Shown here in pieces: positions 56,501-62,636 of a DNA stretch of 64,000 bases. A model generated the notes under the pieces. That model had not been told where the DNA came from and did not search any database. It saw nothing but the letters and a program-made list of their open reading frames with translations. This stretch comes from Liriodendron chinense (lineage: Eukaryota; Streptophyta; Magnoliopsida; Magnoliales; Magnoliaceae), in contig ML058449.1 of the NCBI GenBank assembly GCA_003013855.2, positions 1,984,001-2,048,000 on the forward strand. The letters run 5' to 3'. The first letter of the stretch is position 1, and the number at the start of each line of letters is the position of its first letter. Position numbers and translations under genes: made by a program.

Positions 56501-58271
56501 TTGGTTCATTTGTTAAGGCCATCGTTCATTTTACTCACCCATTCTAGGACCACCCAATTGGACAATGAGGATCAATAGTTTGTGGGGCCATGATTTGGCC
56601 AGTTTGGTTGATTTACAATGGACACCATATGTGCTTTTATGTGCATTGCGTTGGTTATGGACCCATGCGGCCAACTTGTGGGCAAACACTAGAAGGTGGG
56701 TCCCACATAAGTTTCCCTCCAAAACCCTTTTCCGCTGCAAATTTTCTTTTGCGATTAAATTAATTGACATTTGAATTTAAACATGCATTTTAATTTCAAT
56801 TTCACCTCTGGTCTTTCACCATCCACCTTTAGCTTTTGAAAAAGGTCCAAGATCTTGTAGACCATCAAATCTTGCAGGCCCACCCATCCGGCTCAACTTT
56901 CACATTGTGAGTCAATCATCACACAATGTTGAGGTATCAATTTCTTATATCATGTACCCAATTCAAAATCATTATTACCGTCATTGTCATCATCATCATC
57001 TAAGCCTTATCCCAATTAATTGGGGCCGGATACAAGAATCCTATTCTGCTGTTCCACTCGATCAAGAGCTACACAATGCCCTCCCATGAGCTTGAAATGT
57101 CATATTGTTTAGATTCACGGCATAAGTTTGACGCCGGCTACCAACCTGACACAACCCCCCTCCTTCACCTGTGTTGGGGAGAGAGCAGAAAACTACCACA
57201 GCCACGATGTCATAGAGGATTACATAGGTTGATTAAAATCAAGCACTATCAAATAGTCCATTACATAGGTTTACGATCAACAAGTTACCCAATTCAAAAT
57301 ATTAAAAAGAAGAAGAAGAAGAAGAAGAAGAAGAAGAAGAAGAATATCATCGTAACATGTGAATCGAAGAGCGGGTAGTTGTCAAAAGTACCTAGCCCTT
57401 AAGGCGCGTACATAGACAAGTTTGTTGACACGTTCAACCACTCCACACAGTGTAGCGACCACCTCGCCATCAAGCTCGGATGTGCCATGCCCCCTTCAAT
57501 CCCCCACCACCCAAACATATGCCTCGCATTAATAATAATAAAATGGAAATTCCAAAGCAATTCAAACAAAAGATATCCAACGGGTGAATTGTTAAGAACA
57601 TGCCAACCTTGTGAACACACGCCAGATCCGGACCACATTCAGGATGGGCTCTATGTGAACATGAGCTATTACAAATGACATGTTGGTTGAGTCATCGGGT
57701 GGGCCCCACATTTACATTGAACATGGGCCATCAATGACATTTGCCTTGCCCAAGTATAGACCACCTGATGAATGGATTTACCTGATTTACAAGCCAGAAC
57801 ATGTTCATGGCCAGCCCCACTGAATGATCGGTCCGGATCTTGCACACATGTGCCACATAACAAATAAAAAAAGATGGGTTTTTTTTTGTTGTTGTTCTAG
57901 GGAGATTGATACCTACACCACACTTGTTGATAAATACAACCTTCCTGTTTCTACCCTTGTTAAAAAATAAAAAATAAAAAATAAAAAAATGATACGAAGC
58001 TGTAACGGTGTGTAAGCAAGAATAGAATAGGAAAGGTGGGTGTATCTATCAAAAAGTGGGGGTGTTTTTTGCTGTTTGTTTGAAGAAGATGGATGAATTA
58101 TTACTTGAGGACGCCGTCTTCGTGGTTGACGGGGATGGTGTCGGCGACGGTGACGATAGCAGAGGAAGAAGAAGAGCTGGCTTTTGATGATTCTTCAAGC
58201 TGTTGGAGAGCTGCTTCCAATCTTATTTTTTGGGTCTGATTCAAAGATAGCTGTTGTAATATCTCTCTCAT
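33087..58271 (-). CDS. RRP4: RRP4 (EXOSC2), cap subunit of the RNA exosome, 333 aa, seven exons over 25.2 kb
   Basis: CDS = complement(join(33087..33548, 36720..36788, 38721..38786, 41529..41618, 45417..45462, 57392..57493, 58105..58271)), 1002 nt, no internal stop, all introns GT-AG. RRP4 is one of the three S1/KH cap proteins that sit on the exosome ring and feed RNA to it in nucleus and cytoplasm (family knowledge). Residues 1-56 are the N-terminal region (LSLNQTQKIRLE, PVNHEDGVLKGHGT). YKPEVGDIIVGRV (91-103) to QARSQKYGK (172-180) is the S1 domain. GCNGFIW (214-220) marks the KH domain, followed by an acidic linker and TPLETRRNICRIANA. The tail is basic (VKKKG). Length is close to plant RRP4 proteins. 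Introns are 611, 11929, 3798, 2742, 1932 and 3171 bp from 5' to 3' and carry almost all the transposons of the region. Confidence 0.96.
33700..35330. repeat. Diverged tandem array in RRP4 intron 6, mixed with GGGTTGGG word DNA
   Basis: The block GACCAACAATCACACTGA with GATCTTATTGTTCAG recurs at about 33726, 34168, 34518 and 34747, plus a partial copy at about 34104. Each is followed by TGGGAAG, GGCATGAC and AATGATGAAGTTTCA. Between them lie GGGTCAGG, ACCTGAGCC and CCCAACC words. The outer borders look like hAT-like ends (TAGGGGTGCGACTTGG at about 33947; the complement of TATGGCTGCAACTTGG at about 35302), but no clear target duplication was found. Confidence 0.7.
36165..36370. mobile_element. 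Fold-back MITE fragment in RRP4 intron 6
   Basis: GATGGGCCCCACCATTATT, ATTCAGGTGGGCCACACCAA and the reverse-complement pair ATGTGGCCCACCTGAATGAG and ACATCATGGTCGGGCCC. Confidence 0.6.
36720..36788 (-). CDS. RRP4: RRP4 exon 6 (residues 158-180)
   Basis: TTCCAG|GCTGAAG ... GGAAAG|GTCTCT. Encodes AEVRGVHHDGSLQLQARSQ then KYGK, end of the S1 domain. The donor GTCTCT is weak but GT. Confidence 0.94.
37177..37373. mobile_element. Short MITE with TAGGGG...GTTTGGAT ends in RRP4 intron 5
   Basis: Starts TAGGGGCCCGTTTGGATTC and ends as the complement of TAGGGGGTGTTTGGATC. The interior is dense in AAGTTACTT and AAGTAACTT words. The ends fit the hAT YARNG rule, but the flanking eight bases match poorly, so the class is uncertain. 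Confidence 0.65.
37450..37835 (-). pseudogene. LINE C-terminal RNase H fragment with 3' tail in RRP4 intron 5
   Basis: On the minus strand 37828-37613 reads CDSKNVINW, GHTPCRISNIVDKAIQL and QLEADTPAKDGS, the end of an RNase H-like (RVT_3) domain seen in plant LINE ORF2. It is followed by a tail with TTTAATAAAATTAATTGCC. It is same-sense with RRP4. 5'-truncated. Confidence 0.8.
37836..38720. other. RRP4 intron 5, unassigned part
   Basis: No gene or clear repeat except a small GGGA run near 38100 and a diverged pair of GATTTCACAG...CTTATGG...AGAAGGTGATT blocks near 38030 and 38205. Confidence 0.4.
38721..38786 (-). CDS. RRP4: RRP4 exon 5 (residues 136-157)
   Basis: TTGCTAG|AGACGG ... TTTGT|GTAAGT. 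Encodes RRRTAVDELNMRSIFEEN then DVVC, in the S1 domain. Confidence 0.95.
39251..39496. repeat. Tandem duplication in RRP4 intron 4, 123-bp unit x2
   Basis: GGTACAACAAAGAAAACTAAG at 39251 is repeated as GGTACACCAAAGAGAACTCAG at 39374; both copies end AATTA(A/G)TAAGCTGGA. The second copy runs into the polypurine tract. Confidence 0.85.
39480..40070. repeat. About 590-bp polypurine tract (GAA/GGA) in RRP4 intron 4
   Basis: Nearly every base on the + strand is A or G, in irregular GAA, GAG, GGA and GAC triplets. The long Glu-rich (+) and Ser/Phe-rich (-) frames are by-products of this composition. The transcribed RRP4 RNA would carry the pyrimidine-rich version. Confidence 0.95.
40075..40440. 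repeat. Direct repeats of GTTTGATGTTTTGT...TACGCTTTC
   Basis: The block starts at 40075, 40144 and 40300. The last two are long (about 138 bp, period 156) and include CTTCACC(G/A)TGGCCTCAAG and GGTTTAAACTTAATGCC. Confidence 0.85.
41529..41618 (-). CDS. RRP4: RRP4 exon 4 (residues 106-135)
   Basis: CCATTCAG|ATTGCC ... ATCCAG|GTATGC, phase 0 on both sides. Encodes IAPKRWRLEVNFSQDAILM then LSAMNMPDGIQ. Confidence 0.96.
41763..41850. mobile_element. Possible small Stowaway-like MITE in RRP4 intron 3
   Basis: Inverted ends around TTTACGCACTCCCTTTGG and GAGAGGGAGTAAATGG with pairing TTCTTCTACTTCT and AAAAGTAGAAGAAAA inside, flanked by TA. It is short and imperfect, so tentative. Confidence 0.4.
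41851..43087. other. RRP4 intron 3, unassigned part
   Basis: No gene or clear repeat recognised; short open frames only. Confidence 0.4.
43088..43926. mobile_element. hAT-like word-array element (ATCGTA words) in RRP4 intron 3, copy 1
   Basis: The element 43096-43918 starts CAATGTTGTCC and ends with the complement of TAGTGTTGTCA. Flanks CATAAAAG (43088-43095) and CATGAAAG (43919-43926) match at 7 of 8. Both ends contain AAATCGTA, CGTAAATCATA and GAATCGTA words. The middle is A/T-rich and non-coding. Confidence 0.8.
44448..44695. mobile_element. hAT-like word-array element (GTAACGG words), perfect 8-bp target duplication
   Basis: The target duplication GCGTGTGT lies at 44448-44455 and 44688-44695. 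The element 44456-44687 (232 bp) starts CAAGGTATTCC and ends with the complement of TAAGGTATTTC. The interior is filled with GTTACG, GTAACGG, CCATTACG and GGCCATTATGG words in both orientations. Confidence 0.85.
44694..44890. mobile_element. Second hAT-like GTAACGG element inserted beside the first
   Basis: The element 44702-44882 starts CATGGTATGCC and ends with the complement of CAAGGTGTTC. Flanks GTAGGCTC (44694-44701) and GTAGGCTA (44883-44890) match at 7 of 8. It shares the words AACGGTTAC, GTAACAGTAACGG and GGGCCGTAATGG with its neighbour, so two related copies lie head to tail. Confidence 0.75.
45417..45462 (-). CDS. RRP4: RRP4 exon 3 (residues 90-105)
   Basis: ATTTTCAG|GTACAAG ... 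CTTGAG|GTGAGA. The first base completes Arg90, then YKPEVGDIIVGRVLE. Only 46 nt. Confidence 0.95.
45596..45796 (-). mobile_element. tRNA-derived SINE copy 2 with LINE-like tail, in RRP4 intron 2
   Basis: A minus-strand element at about 45603-45789 is flanked by CTGAAGT (45596-45602 and 45790-45796). On the minus strand a box A-like TATCCTGGCTGG is followed by a box B-like CGTTCGAGACA. The family body GGGTGCGTTGCATGAC comes next, then AATAAAATTCTCACCTTTC and an A tail. It is same-sense with RRP4. Confidence 0.8.
46623..47433. mobile_element. hAT-like word-array element (ATCGTA words), copy 2, perfect 8-bp target duplication
   Basis: The target duplication GCTAGTAC lies at 46623-46630 and 47426-47433. 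The element 46631-47425 (795 bp) starts CAATGTTATC and ends GATAACATTG, perfect inverted ends. ATCGTA, TACGATT and AAATCGTA words crowd both ends (46640-46720 and 47240-47420). The middle is AT-rich and non-coding. Located in RRP4 intron 2. Confidence 0.9.
47434..48290. other. RRP4 intron 2, unassigned part with (GA)n
   Basis: A GA microsatellite at about 47476-47531; a 23-base direct duplication GCATTCAATGCAGGCAGAAG at about 48182 and 48206. No gene recognised. Confidence 0.45.
48300..50160 (+). pseudogene. Decayed LINE ORF2 fragment in RRP4 intron 2, antisense to the gene
   Basis: Readable pieces: QYADDTIRFGDD (YADD at 48569-48580), ILQCYEIIPGQRVN and VKSSIWG of the reverse transcriptase; then MKHLGIPL and GRPCQNAWNDL, and KIEMIQKKFFWNE. 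After an interruption (49041 to about 49570) the zinc-binding region SFNKFGMQWVIPK and KAWNAMKVFDKV follows. Many stops and shifts. 5'-truncated. Confidence 0.8.
49041..49570. mobile_element. Word-array element (CTACGTAGC words) inserted in the LINE fragment
   Basis: The two ends (49055-49200 and 49515-49565) are packed with TAGCTTACGCTAC, GCTACGTAGCG and CTACATGC words in both orientations; the middle is AT-rich. It starts near CAGAGGTGTTTTAAATAGC, which fits the YARNG rule, but no matching opposite end or 8-bp duplication was resolved. It interrupts LINE coding sequence, which supports insertion. Confidence 0.65.
50700..51115 (+). repeat. Cluster of about a dozen CGATTGATCG-type words in the LTR
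   Basis: GCGATTGATCG, CGATTGATTGC and CGATCAATCG variants recur every 15-50 bases upstream of the LTR TATA box at 51214, often preceded by CCTGA or CCAGCC. The position fits a U3 control region; function is inference. Confidence 0.75.
51214..51220 (+). promoter_or_regulatory. TATA box of the LTR (TATAAAA)
   Basis: GCTATAAAAGGGGA, a strong plant TATA context, about 100 bases downstream of the CGATTGATCG cluster. Confidence 0.6.
52299..52522 (+). repeat. Internally deleted 3' LTR
   Basis: Matches the 5' LTR start (about 150 bp from TGATGTAGGTGC to GGGATATT) and its last about 60 bp (CGATACTTCCCC to CTGCATCA); the 1.8 kb between, including the CGATTGATCG cluster and TATA box, is missing. Confidence 0.8.
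52530..53095 (+). repeat. Direct repeat pair related to LTR ends, TRIM-like
   Basis: Two diverged units (about 52530-52811 and 52830-53090) share GGCAACCTGG, GATCCCTAG, TTAAGGG-CTAGCTTGA and TCTAGGGCTTTTGG, ending GTTCTTAA(C/T)A. After the first unit TTGGTATCGAAAAG resembles an initiator tRNA-Met primer site. Their ends resemble the end of the LTR just upstream. Possibly two LTRs of a tiny element; no target duplication seen. Confidence 0.5.
53433..53970. mobile_element. hAT-like word-array element (GGGTC/ACCCGTTTA words), perfect 8-bp target duplication
   Basis: The target duplication ATCTTGAG lies at 53433-53440 and 53963-53970. The element 53441-53962 (522 bp) has perfect 15-bp inverted ends TAGGGCTGTAAATGG. 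Nearly the whole interior consists of GGGTCTGG, CGGGTC, AATGGGT and ACCCGTTTA words. Non-coding. In RRP4 intron 2. Confidence 0.9.
54170..54480. mobile_element. Fold-back MITE fragment, diverged
   Basis: Contains AAACTCACGTGGGCTACAC, CCAATGGTGTGCCCCACCTG and TTTGGATTCAACATTCACCA in the family arrangement, with one arm mostly lost. Confidence 0.45.
55055..55530 (+). pseudogene. 5'-truncated LINE 3' end (zinc-binding RT domain) in RRP4 intron 2
   Basis: An open stretch 55069-55425 reads LCMKDAESIDHLFIDCTF, then VWDHFIAFF and GILWNIWKERNGRCFQN, the zf-RVT domain at the end of plant LINE ORF2. After it come TCTTTTAATAAAATTTC, ATGTTACCTTTC and an A tail to 55529. Unlike the other LINE pieces this segment is still open, so it is younger. 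It is antisense to RRP4. No target duplication was recognised. Confidence 0.88.
55531..56870. other. RRP4 intron 2, unassigned part
   Basis: No recognised gene. From about 56520 a GGCCCAC-containing piece (AGGTGGGTCCCACATAAG at about 56694) hints at a decayed MITE. Confidence 0.4.
56985..57035 (+). repeat. Second copy of the AAGCCTTATCCCAATTAATT dispersed repeat fragment
   Basis: CATCATCATCATCTAAGCC then TTATCCCAATTAATTGGGG and CCGGATAC, a better-preserved match to 11990-12085. Confidence 0.55.
57308..57343 (+). repeat. (GAA)n microsatellite
   Basis: About 12 AAG/GAA triplets just downstream (in gene sense) of RRP4 exon 2. Confidence 0.9.
57392..57493 (-). CDS. RRP4: RRP4 exon 2 (residues 56-90)
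   Basis: GATTGAAG|GGGGCAT ... GCTAG|GTACTT. It completes Lys56, encodes GHGTSELDGEVVATLCGVVE and RVNKLVYVRALRA, and leaves two bases of Arg90. Confidence 0.95.
57655..57865. mobile_element. Fold-back MITE fragment in RRP4 intron 1
   Basis: GTGGGCCCCACATTTACATTG, AGACCACCTGATGAATGG and GGATCTTGCACACATGTGCC. One arm only. Confidence 0.5.
58105..58271 (-). CDS. RRP4: RRP4 exon 1 (residues 1-55 plus two bases)
   Basis: Start ATG complement at 58269-58271 gives MREILQQLSLNQTQKIRLE; a more upstream in-frame ATG (58371) adds 34 residues not typical of the family, so the inner one is chosen. Includes a Ser-rich stretch (residues 32-37). The donor is CTCAA|GTAATA. The preceding bases are GA-rich leader. 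Confidence 0.93.
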
Positions 58272-58479
58272 CTCTCTCTCAAAGGAGGGAAGGTACAGAG
58301 GGTTTAGGAGGGGGTTCAAGCTGCGGAGGGAAAGAAGAGAGGGTTTATGTTTGGAAATTTTACAAAAAGCCACCTAATTACTATTAAATTTACATTCCCC
58401 AGCTTTTTCGAAAAGGTTTTCAAAAAGATATAATTATATTCCACTACCTTCCTCCTGGGTCCTTCCCTAACTATGGGTG

Positions 58480-58910
58480 GGTGGCTCGAGTGAGCCTCAC
58501 CGTGATGTTATGTAAAATCTACCCCGACCACCAAGCGTGTTACTACATGCTAGGCTAAGAGTTCAAAACTCAGCTCCACGTATGATTTAGGTGGGCGACA
58601 TGATTGAAAATAATGTACAAGGCAACACATGCCCTTCAAACTATACCCATTAGTATAGCCCCTGTGAGTAATGGACATGATGTTTGGGATACAAGCCTAA
58701 ATGTTTGTGTTAAATCTAATGGTATGAGTGAATTTCATATAATTATTATAGGGAGCCCTATAAAAATCCAGGATAGACATGTCTCTCCCAACCATGTTCA
58801 TTTGGTGTGGCCCACTAGAATCATAGGTCAACCTGATTTTTTGTGTCTAGGCCTAATATTGTACTAAATACCTAAGTAGATCTTACATAAACAACACACT
58901 GATCTTAAAA
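58480..58910. mobile_element. Fold-back MITE copy just upstream of RRP4
   Basis: Left GTGAGCCTCACCGTGATGTT then TGTAAAATCTACCCC; right AGTAGATCTTACATAAACAAC. Interior AGGTGGGCGACATGATTG pairs with GTGTGGCCCACTAGAATC. It may overlap the promoter side of RRP4. Confidence 0.6.
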
Positions 58911-59129
58911 GAAAGATAATGAGCACTATGAACTATCCGCCTCAAAAGAATAGCAGTTCGACCCCGAAAACAACGTTCGACTTGCATGTGTTAAACATAT
59001 AACTAGCGTTCGTTCTCTATTTCTTAGGGACGGGCGTCAGTTCTACAACCGGAATGGAGAATCAACTTCGCTGCTTCTAAATATCTAAGTGTGGCGTCTC
59101 CATAGAGGTGGAGAGGGAAGCTAGGACTT

Positions 59130-59590
59130 GATTTTTGGGTGGCCCGCCTTGATGTTTATTTGGATCTACTCCAATTATTAGATGCATAATCTCATTTTAG
59201 GCCTTGGGCCAAAAAAATCAGGCTGACTTGTGATTTAGGTGGGATACACCAAAGAAATAGTTGGGAGAGAGATGTTAACCCTTGATTTTGTACAGAGCTC
59301 AACATAATGATTGTATGAAATCCACTCCAACCATCAAATGTCACACAAAAATTTAGGCCTATGGCCTAAAATCCAGACCCATCCATGATTCAAGTAGACC
59401 ATACAAAGGGAAACAATTTGGAGGGTGACTATTGCCTATACACTGTTTCCAATCATGTGGACCACTTGAATCATGAATGGGGTGGTTTTTGGGCACTTTC
59501 CTTAACATGAGGTGATGCACCTAGTAGTCGAGATGGATTTTACATAAACATCATGATGTGGTCCCCCAAGTAGCCAACACATTCACTCAC
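59130..59590. mobile_element. Fold-back MITE copy
   Basis: Left GGGTGGCCCGCCTTGATG, then TTTATTTGGATCTACTCC; right GATGGATTTTACATAAACAT then CATGATGTGGTCCCCCA. The centre has a second set of end-like sequences (ACATAATGATTGTATGAAATC), so it may be two copies joined. Confidence 0.6.
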
Positions 59591-59829
59591 ACCCCACCTG
59601 ATTAAAAAGGTGTAAATGAAGGTAGTGGAATGATCAGAATATCTATTAATCCAGTAGCTATTTGGAAATATTTTTTTGAAAAAGGTATCGGAATATAAAT
59701 TAATTAAGTAGTTATTTGTAAAATTCTTTTATGATTTGAGAAAGGCTAAGTACTCCATCAAAGAGTGATGGATGATACACAAGCAAATATATATCTAATA
59801 GGAGTATGTCATGCAAATGGAGTAGGGCA

Positions 59830-60294
59830 GGGATAGAAGAGAATTTTTCGTCTGTGAACCTCACTTTTGACCAAAATTCCCGACTAAACTCCTCAAAACT
59901 TAGTTTCCGTTTGTAGACTCGAAGGTAAATTTTTTATGAAATTGCCCCTCTCCCTTCCTAACAAATACTCATTAAAATTGCAACGAGTATAGTGAAATTC
60001 AATGAGTGTAGTTGAAATCTGAACAATCCTATAGCTACGGTTAAAATCCGTAGCCTTTAGTAGAAATTCAAACACACATTCAACTACTCTTTGATTTGTC
60101 ACCATGCTCATTGAAGATTCAACGAGTACTCATTGAAAATTTAATTTGTCACCATACTCGTTGAATGAGTTTTAGAGGGCAATTTTGTCCGGAAAAAACT
60201 CATAGGTTTAGAAATGGAAATTAAAGTTTTGGAGGTCTACTTTGGAATTTTAGTCAAAAGTGAGGTTTATAGGCGGAAAAATCTCGGGATAGAA
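59830..60294. mobile_element. Mutator-like MITE, 447 bp, perfect 9-bp target duplication
   Basis: GGGATAGAA flanks it at 59830-59838 and 60286-60294. The element 59839-60285 starts GAGAATTTTTCGTC and ends with the complement of GAGATTTTTCCGCC. The arms pair for over 40 bases (AACCTCACTTTTGAC in both). The interior repeats CAACGAGTA and TCATTGAA words in both orientations. Nine-base duplications and G...C ends are typical of Mutator-like elements. Non-coding. Confidence 0.85.
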
Positions 60295-60354
60295 AGACGA
60301 AGGAGAGGAGAAAAAGTCCCGGCAAACCAAAGTCCTCTACAACACTCGCTTAAG

Positions 60355-60720
60355 TCTACGGGGCCCCACCATGTCTTAAGTGTAAAATCCACTCCGATTT
60401 TATAATCATGTTAGGTGTCGAGGTCAATAATTACCTAAATCAACAACTTAGGGTTCTGTTCATTGCCTCGTTGGTAGACTCTGCGGAGTTTCAACAAAGG
60501 GTCTCTATCTCGAAACCCATTAGTGGTGAAATATCCACGCTGCTGACAGCACCAGTGCGTGTGTTGCACGACTGACTGGGTGGGTGCATTGCATGACTGA
60601 CAAAAAAAACAATAACTAAATCAACAACCTAGATGAGCCACACCACATGGAACATTTTGAATGGATTGTTGACCATAGGTTTTTATGTAGACCATCATGG
60701 CTATATCTTTTTTATCTGGT
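60355..60720. mobile_element. Fold-back MITE copy, host of two SINE insertions
   Basis: GGGGCCCCACCATGTCTTAAG, AAAATCCACTCCGATTTTAT and (after the SINE) GATGAGCCACACCACATGG with TTTATGTAGACCATCATGG. Confidence 0.5.
60435..60632 (+). mobile_element. tRNA-derived SINE copy 3 with 17-bp target duplication
   Basis: CTAAATCAACAAC(T/C)TAG flanks the insert at 60435-60451 and 60616-60632 (one mismatch). The insert 60452-60615 has a box A-like TTGCCTCGTTGG, a box B-like ATCTCGAAACCC, the body GGGTGGGTGCATTGCATGAC and an A-rich tail. Confidence 0.85.
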
Positions 60721-60860
60721 TGGTCATGCAATGCACCCACCTTGTTAGCTCTACCGATGCAATTAGTGCGTCTCCTTAACATTCGAACTTGAGACCTACT
60801 ATTGAAACGCCAAGGTGTATTCCAACTGGGCTAGCAGGCGGATGCAAAGGTGTATCTTTT
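60703..60860 (-). mobile_element. tRNA-derived SINE copy 4
   Basis: A minus-strand element at about 60711-60850. On the minus strand TAGCCCAGTTGG is an exact box A match and AAGTTCGAATG is box B-like, followed by AAGGTGGGTGCATTGCATGA and a short A-rich end. Flanks share TATCTTTT. It is not a tRNA gene: no cloverleaf beyond the promoter half. Confidence 0.8.
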
Positions 60861-60899
60861 AACAAACCTATTAGTTAGGTCTAATTCACTAGGATGAAG

Positions 60900-62189
60900 A
60901 GAAGACAAAAATCAGCTAAGAAAAAACTCAAGCAAGCCACAACGTTTGAACTTTGTGGGTTTTAAAGCAATTTTTTTAACATTTCCGTTACTGTAGACAC
61001 TCCACCTTCGGCTACAATGTTGGTAGAGATAGTTGAATGAATGGAGGACCATACCCCCAAATTCCACGTCCAAACCCAGCCGAACACACCCTTGTAAGCC
61101 CCAATCCATAGCCCAGCTCAAGCCTGAACCCAATCGACTCACCCCTAAACATCAGCCTAAAAAAAAAATCACCCATAAGAAAAACCAGTAAAAAAATCCC
61201 AAAAATGTCGAACTTAGTGAGTCAACCCGCTAAGTCAAATCACTGAGTCAGTCCAGCCCTTGCACCCAGTCAACTCACCGTGTCAATCCATCTTTCAAAC
61301 CCAGTTAACTCACCTGGTTCCGAGCCACAGCTTCGGAGTAGGTCTGAACCTCGAACCTCGGGCTTTGCTGCTTCAGGTTCGGGGGCCGTACGCTCCGAAG
61401 CTGGAGCAGCAAGGCTGTACGGGCAGCCCCCAGGGTGCCGCCCAAGCCTATTTACAAGAGCTGCCACTACTCGCAGCTATAAATACCACATTCCCTCTCT
61501 TGTTTTAGCATCCATAAAAAATCCATAAACTCTCAGGGAAATCCCATAAAATCCGAGTTCATATACACCCCCTTTTAGTCAATTCCTCCACCAAGGAGAG
61601 CCCGAGTGAGAAGAGCCTAGCCCTGGTCCAGCCCAGCCTGACCCTAGTCCAAGTCTCCTAAGCTACCTAAGTCCTGATCTAACCACTCGAAGCAAACCCT
61701 TGCAACACCTCCGTCCATCCAGCTACTTTTTTATTAGCATCATCTCATTCGCATCTAGCATAAGTGCAACATTTACTTTTCTTCCAACCCCCTGCTTATC
61801 ATATCATTGCCAACACTTTGATTATTCAAATACACAACATGCATCTCGCATAAAGCACCTGTCAGTTCGAGCGTATGCTCTGGGCTTGCCTGTTAATGGA
61901 AACCTGCCCATTAGAAACTCTTAATGTTCAAACCTACATTCATACATCATATCATTCATGAGAGTGTACGAGGATTAAATCAGACTTTCAAGTATTAGTT
62001 CGATTTTATGAAATAGAGACTGTACTTTGGTATGGGCAGAGTGGGGTGCTTAACATCTTCCCACCTGTAACCATGATCCCTTACCTCGAATCTCTGGCCG
62101 CAGATCAAAATGAGTCCTTTTAGAGGGAAGAATCTTCGGATTCCCTTTTCTAACATTTCTACGGGGTCTAGCCGACTGTAGATTTAAAA
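60900..62189 (+). repeat. Probable 5' LTR of an Ogre/Tat-type gypsy element (start unresolved)
   Basis: A TATA box TATAAATA sits at 61478-61485 in a GC-richer stretch. The region ends before AGTGGCAACTCTGG (about 62196), and a typical gag follows. The left border lies somewhere between about 60900 and 61250; no TG start was chosen with confidence. Confidence 0.55.
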
Positions 62190-62636
62190 TAATTGGCTAG
62201 TGGCAACTCTGGTCTTATACGAACTCATTCAAACATATCCAGTTTAACACGACAACCGAAAAAGCCCCCAAGAACGAGGCGAGCCAGTGGCACAACGGCG
62301 ATTTGTGCGCACATCCCCCTTTTTCGAAAGGGAGGGTCGAGAGCGCGGAAAGGCGAGCGTCCACAGAATGGGGACTCCACTGGGGATATGTTAATCCAAC
62401 TAGTCGTGATCTAACTAAAAAAATGGAATCCCTCCTGTACTTGAAAGTCGTTAGTCTTTCATACAATCTCATCTGCATAGCATTCCATCAAAAAACAAAA
62501 AAAAATAGAAAATCCCAAAACCCCCCCAAAAAAAAAAGAGTAGAGCATATTCCTCACCATTGCGCCTCCTCGAGCTCAACGTCTTCGGAAACAACTTCCC
62601 TTCCGCAGCATAATCCGCATTCGAGCTCAACAAGCC
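62190..62636 (+). other. Leader of the Ogre/Tat-type element with primer-site-like sequences
   Basis: TAGTGGCAACTCTGGTC (about 62194) and GGGGACTCCACTGGGGA (about 62368) resemble the GTGGCGACTC-type stretches found at the primer site or leader of Ogre/Tat elements, from memory. Short A and C runs near 62500-62540. Confidence 0.5.

Noticed and set aside
60703..60860. A possible tRNA gene
   Set aside because: Box A and box B are present, but acceptor and anticodon stems are not, and the same head plus non-tRNA body recurs as a SINE.
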